From Lingula anatina (lineage: Eukaryota > Brachiopoda > Lingulata > Lingulida > Lingulidae), in contig NW_019775924.1 of assembly GCF_001039355.2 (NCBI RefSeq), forward strand, positions 296,766 through 358,765: 62,000 nucleotides of DNA, read 5' to 3'. Below the pieces are notes generated by a model. That model made no database searches, had not been told where the DNA came from, and saw only the letters and a list, made by a program, of their open reading frames with translations. Shown here one piece after another: positions 60,804-62,000 of the stretch; the stretch's first letter is position 1; each line of letters starts with the position of its first letter. The translations under genes and the position numbers were made by a program.

Positions 60804-61184
60804 GAAGTGACTGGTTTCATTCAAAAACATTGTCCTGAAGATTGATATCAGACTGGTGGTTGAAGGTCTCGTTTTGAGAAATAGACCTCTTCTTCAGTCA
60901 ATTGTGTAATTTCAAGGACTATTTGATAAAATACAATAATGAAAAACTTGTTTTATGATACATCTCAAAAGGTCAAGTTATATCATCTATATTAAACTCA
61001 TAAGTTTGCTTTGTATATTTATTTAGCATTTCCAGAAAATTTGTGAATAAACTTTTTTGTATCAATGTTATCTAATCCTGGCCCAGATCTTTATTTATTT
61101 GTACATATGGGAGTGAGGGATAGGTCGAGTGGCTCTTGTACAATGTATAAATGAAACACCATGGAGGCACTTGATGCACTGGGT

Positions 61185-61185
<1 letters not shown>

Positions 61186-61220
<35 letters not shown>
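61186..61220. repeat. Poly(A) run of about 35 bases
   Basis: A pure A tract between the RSPH1 3' flank and the next gene. It could be a retroposon tail; no clear element body or target-site duplication is seen. Confidence 0.9.
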
Positions 61221-61223
<3 letters not shown>

Positions 61224-61364
61224 ACTCTCAGGACTACTCAACTACCAGACTCAGCACCAAATGATCCTGTAAATTTTTCATGTTTTGAGTTCGAGTTATA
61301 AAGGCATCAACAGTCATAAAGCATTAAAGTAACAAACCAAAGTCAATCATAACGAGGCATGTTC

Positions 61365-61370
61365 TTTATT
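61365..61370 (-). terminator. Candidate polyadenylation signal of the right-edge gene
   Basis: TTTATT on the plus strand (AATAAA on the minus), about 355 bases past the likely stop codon at 61725. Confidence 0.4.
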
Positions 61371-61724
61371 CAAATGCATAATTTGTTTTCATGGAAAATA
61401 CAAAATAAATTCTTAACTGAAATCAGTCTTGCTGTGTTTCACACATTTACTGCAAGATTTTTTTCAAATGACTCCAAAATACTTCTTAATAAAGTCCATC
61501 ATTTTTGCCTTAATAATTGCCAAAATTCTTAATAATGTGCACCATTTCAGAGAAAAAAATAGCCTCGAGATCAGAACTTGTGCTGTGGAGAATACTGCCC
61601 ATTCTGATGATAAAATCAAACTCCTCTGTATGTTGTCCAAAATTGGTGTTGTAAACATTACTCAGATATTCAATCCACAACATCAAGTCCTGACCATAAT
61701 AACCTAGTAAACAATCAACGTCTA

Positions 61725-62000
61725 TCATGCACACAACCTCCAGCGCCCTCTGACGTGTTGCCACAGGGTATCTGCCAAAGAGTTGCTCACCATGTTAGAA
61801 GTGTCATACAGCAATGTCAAACCAAACGAAGTGGATGACATCTTTAGGGGCGGACTTGGGGAAGAGTATGTCAACTGAACTTTGCTTCTTCGAATTAGAC
61901 TGATGATACTGTCAATGCCTTTGTCCACAACTGACTGCATTGAAAATAGAAGCACTAATGACTTCACTTCCATTTCATTAACATGATAACAGTGAAGTTC
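61725..62000 (-). CDS. 3' end of an unrecognised gene (partial, runs off the window)
   Basis: On the minus strand an open frame enters from the window edge and reads about 92 codons to a TGA at 61725, with the order VVDKGIDSIISLIRR, VQLTYSSPSPPLKM, LTLLYDTSNMVSNSL and WQHVRGRW. It looks like amphipathic helix followed by polar sequence, and I recognise no domain. A potential donor (ATG then GTGAGC, near 61780) could end the exon earlier. A second frame, 61510-61764 on the same strand, overlaps it and may be 3' UTR or another exon. Gene orientation and 3' end are moderately supported by the AATAAA at 61365-61370. Confidence 0.4.
   Translation of the reverse strand, partial: ELHCYHVNEMEVKSLVLLFSMQSVVDKGIDSIISLIRRSKVQLTYSSPSPPLKMSSTSFGLTLLYDTSNMVSNSLADTLWQHVRGRWRLCA

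Noticed and set aside
1-62000. CRISPR arrays, operons, phage or plasmid genes
   Set aside because: The window is intron-rich animal DNA; all regular repeats seen are microsatellites, minisatellites or assembly duplications without spacer structure.

Overview
This is animal nuclear DNA: AT-rich, intron-dense (exons of 21-860 bases, mostly 80-250, split by 100-1,400 base introns with GT...AG borders), with no bacterial-type operons. The genes are conserved animal and ciliary genes. The window also holds a decayed L1-like retrotransposon, many microsatellites, and three tandem blocks joined at runs of N. Those blocks look like two alleles assembled in series, as expected for a highly heterozygous, probably marine, invertebrate. 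The phylum cannot be named from the sequence.

Layout. 1-4.8 kb: intergenic, with a frameshifted LINE ORF1 (487-1414), hairpin-forming dispersed repeats, a degenerate tandem repeat and a diverged 200-bp duplication. 4.84-13.59 kb, minus: CCDC191 (19 exons, 974 codons). 13.68-28.44 kb, plus: PRDM10 (24 exons; zinc knuckle, PR domain, 12 C2H2 fingers), head-to-head with CCDC191 and only 92 bases from it between start codons. 28.4-30.2 kb: PRDM10 3' UTR and convergent spacer. 30.23-56.53 kb, minus: CFAP44 (38 exons, about 2,383 residues; acidic N-terminal extension, WD40 region, coiled-coil tail). 57.01-60.78 kb, plus: RSPH1 (7 exons; MORN repeats, acidic tail), head-to-head with CFAP44 across 485 bases. 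61.35-62.0 kb, minus: 3' end of an unrecognised gene that runs off the window.

How the genes relate. CFAP44 (tether/tether-head complex next to inner-arm dynein f) and RSPH1 (radial spoke head) are both axonemal proteins, and they share a divergent promoter with the same CGTTGCTA element near each start. CCDC191 is a poorly characterised coiled-coil protein. PRDM10 is a zinc-finger transcription factor. All exon junctions were checked by reading phase; each of the four complete genes gives one uninterrupted frame once the duplicated blocks are counted a single time.

The most interesting signal is repeated local amplification of exon-intron boundaries. In PRDM10, two acceptors and one donor have an adjacent decoy copy. 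Two intronic minisatellites, one in PRDM10 and one in CFAP44, are built from degenerate copies of a neighbouring splice site. The assembly duplications are separate and probably artefactual: in two of the three, using both copies would break the reading frame.
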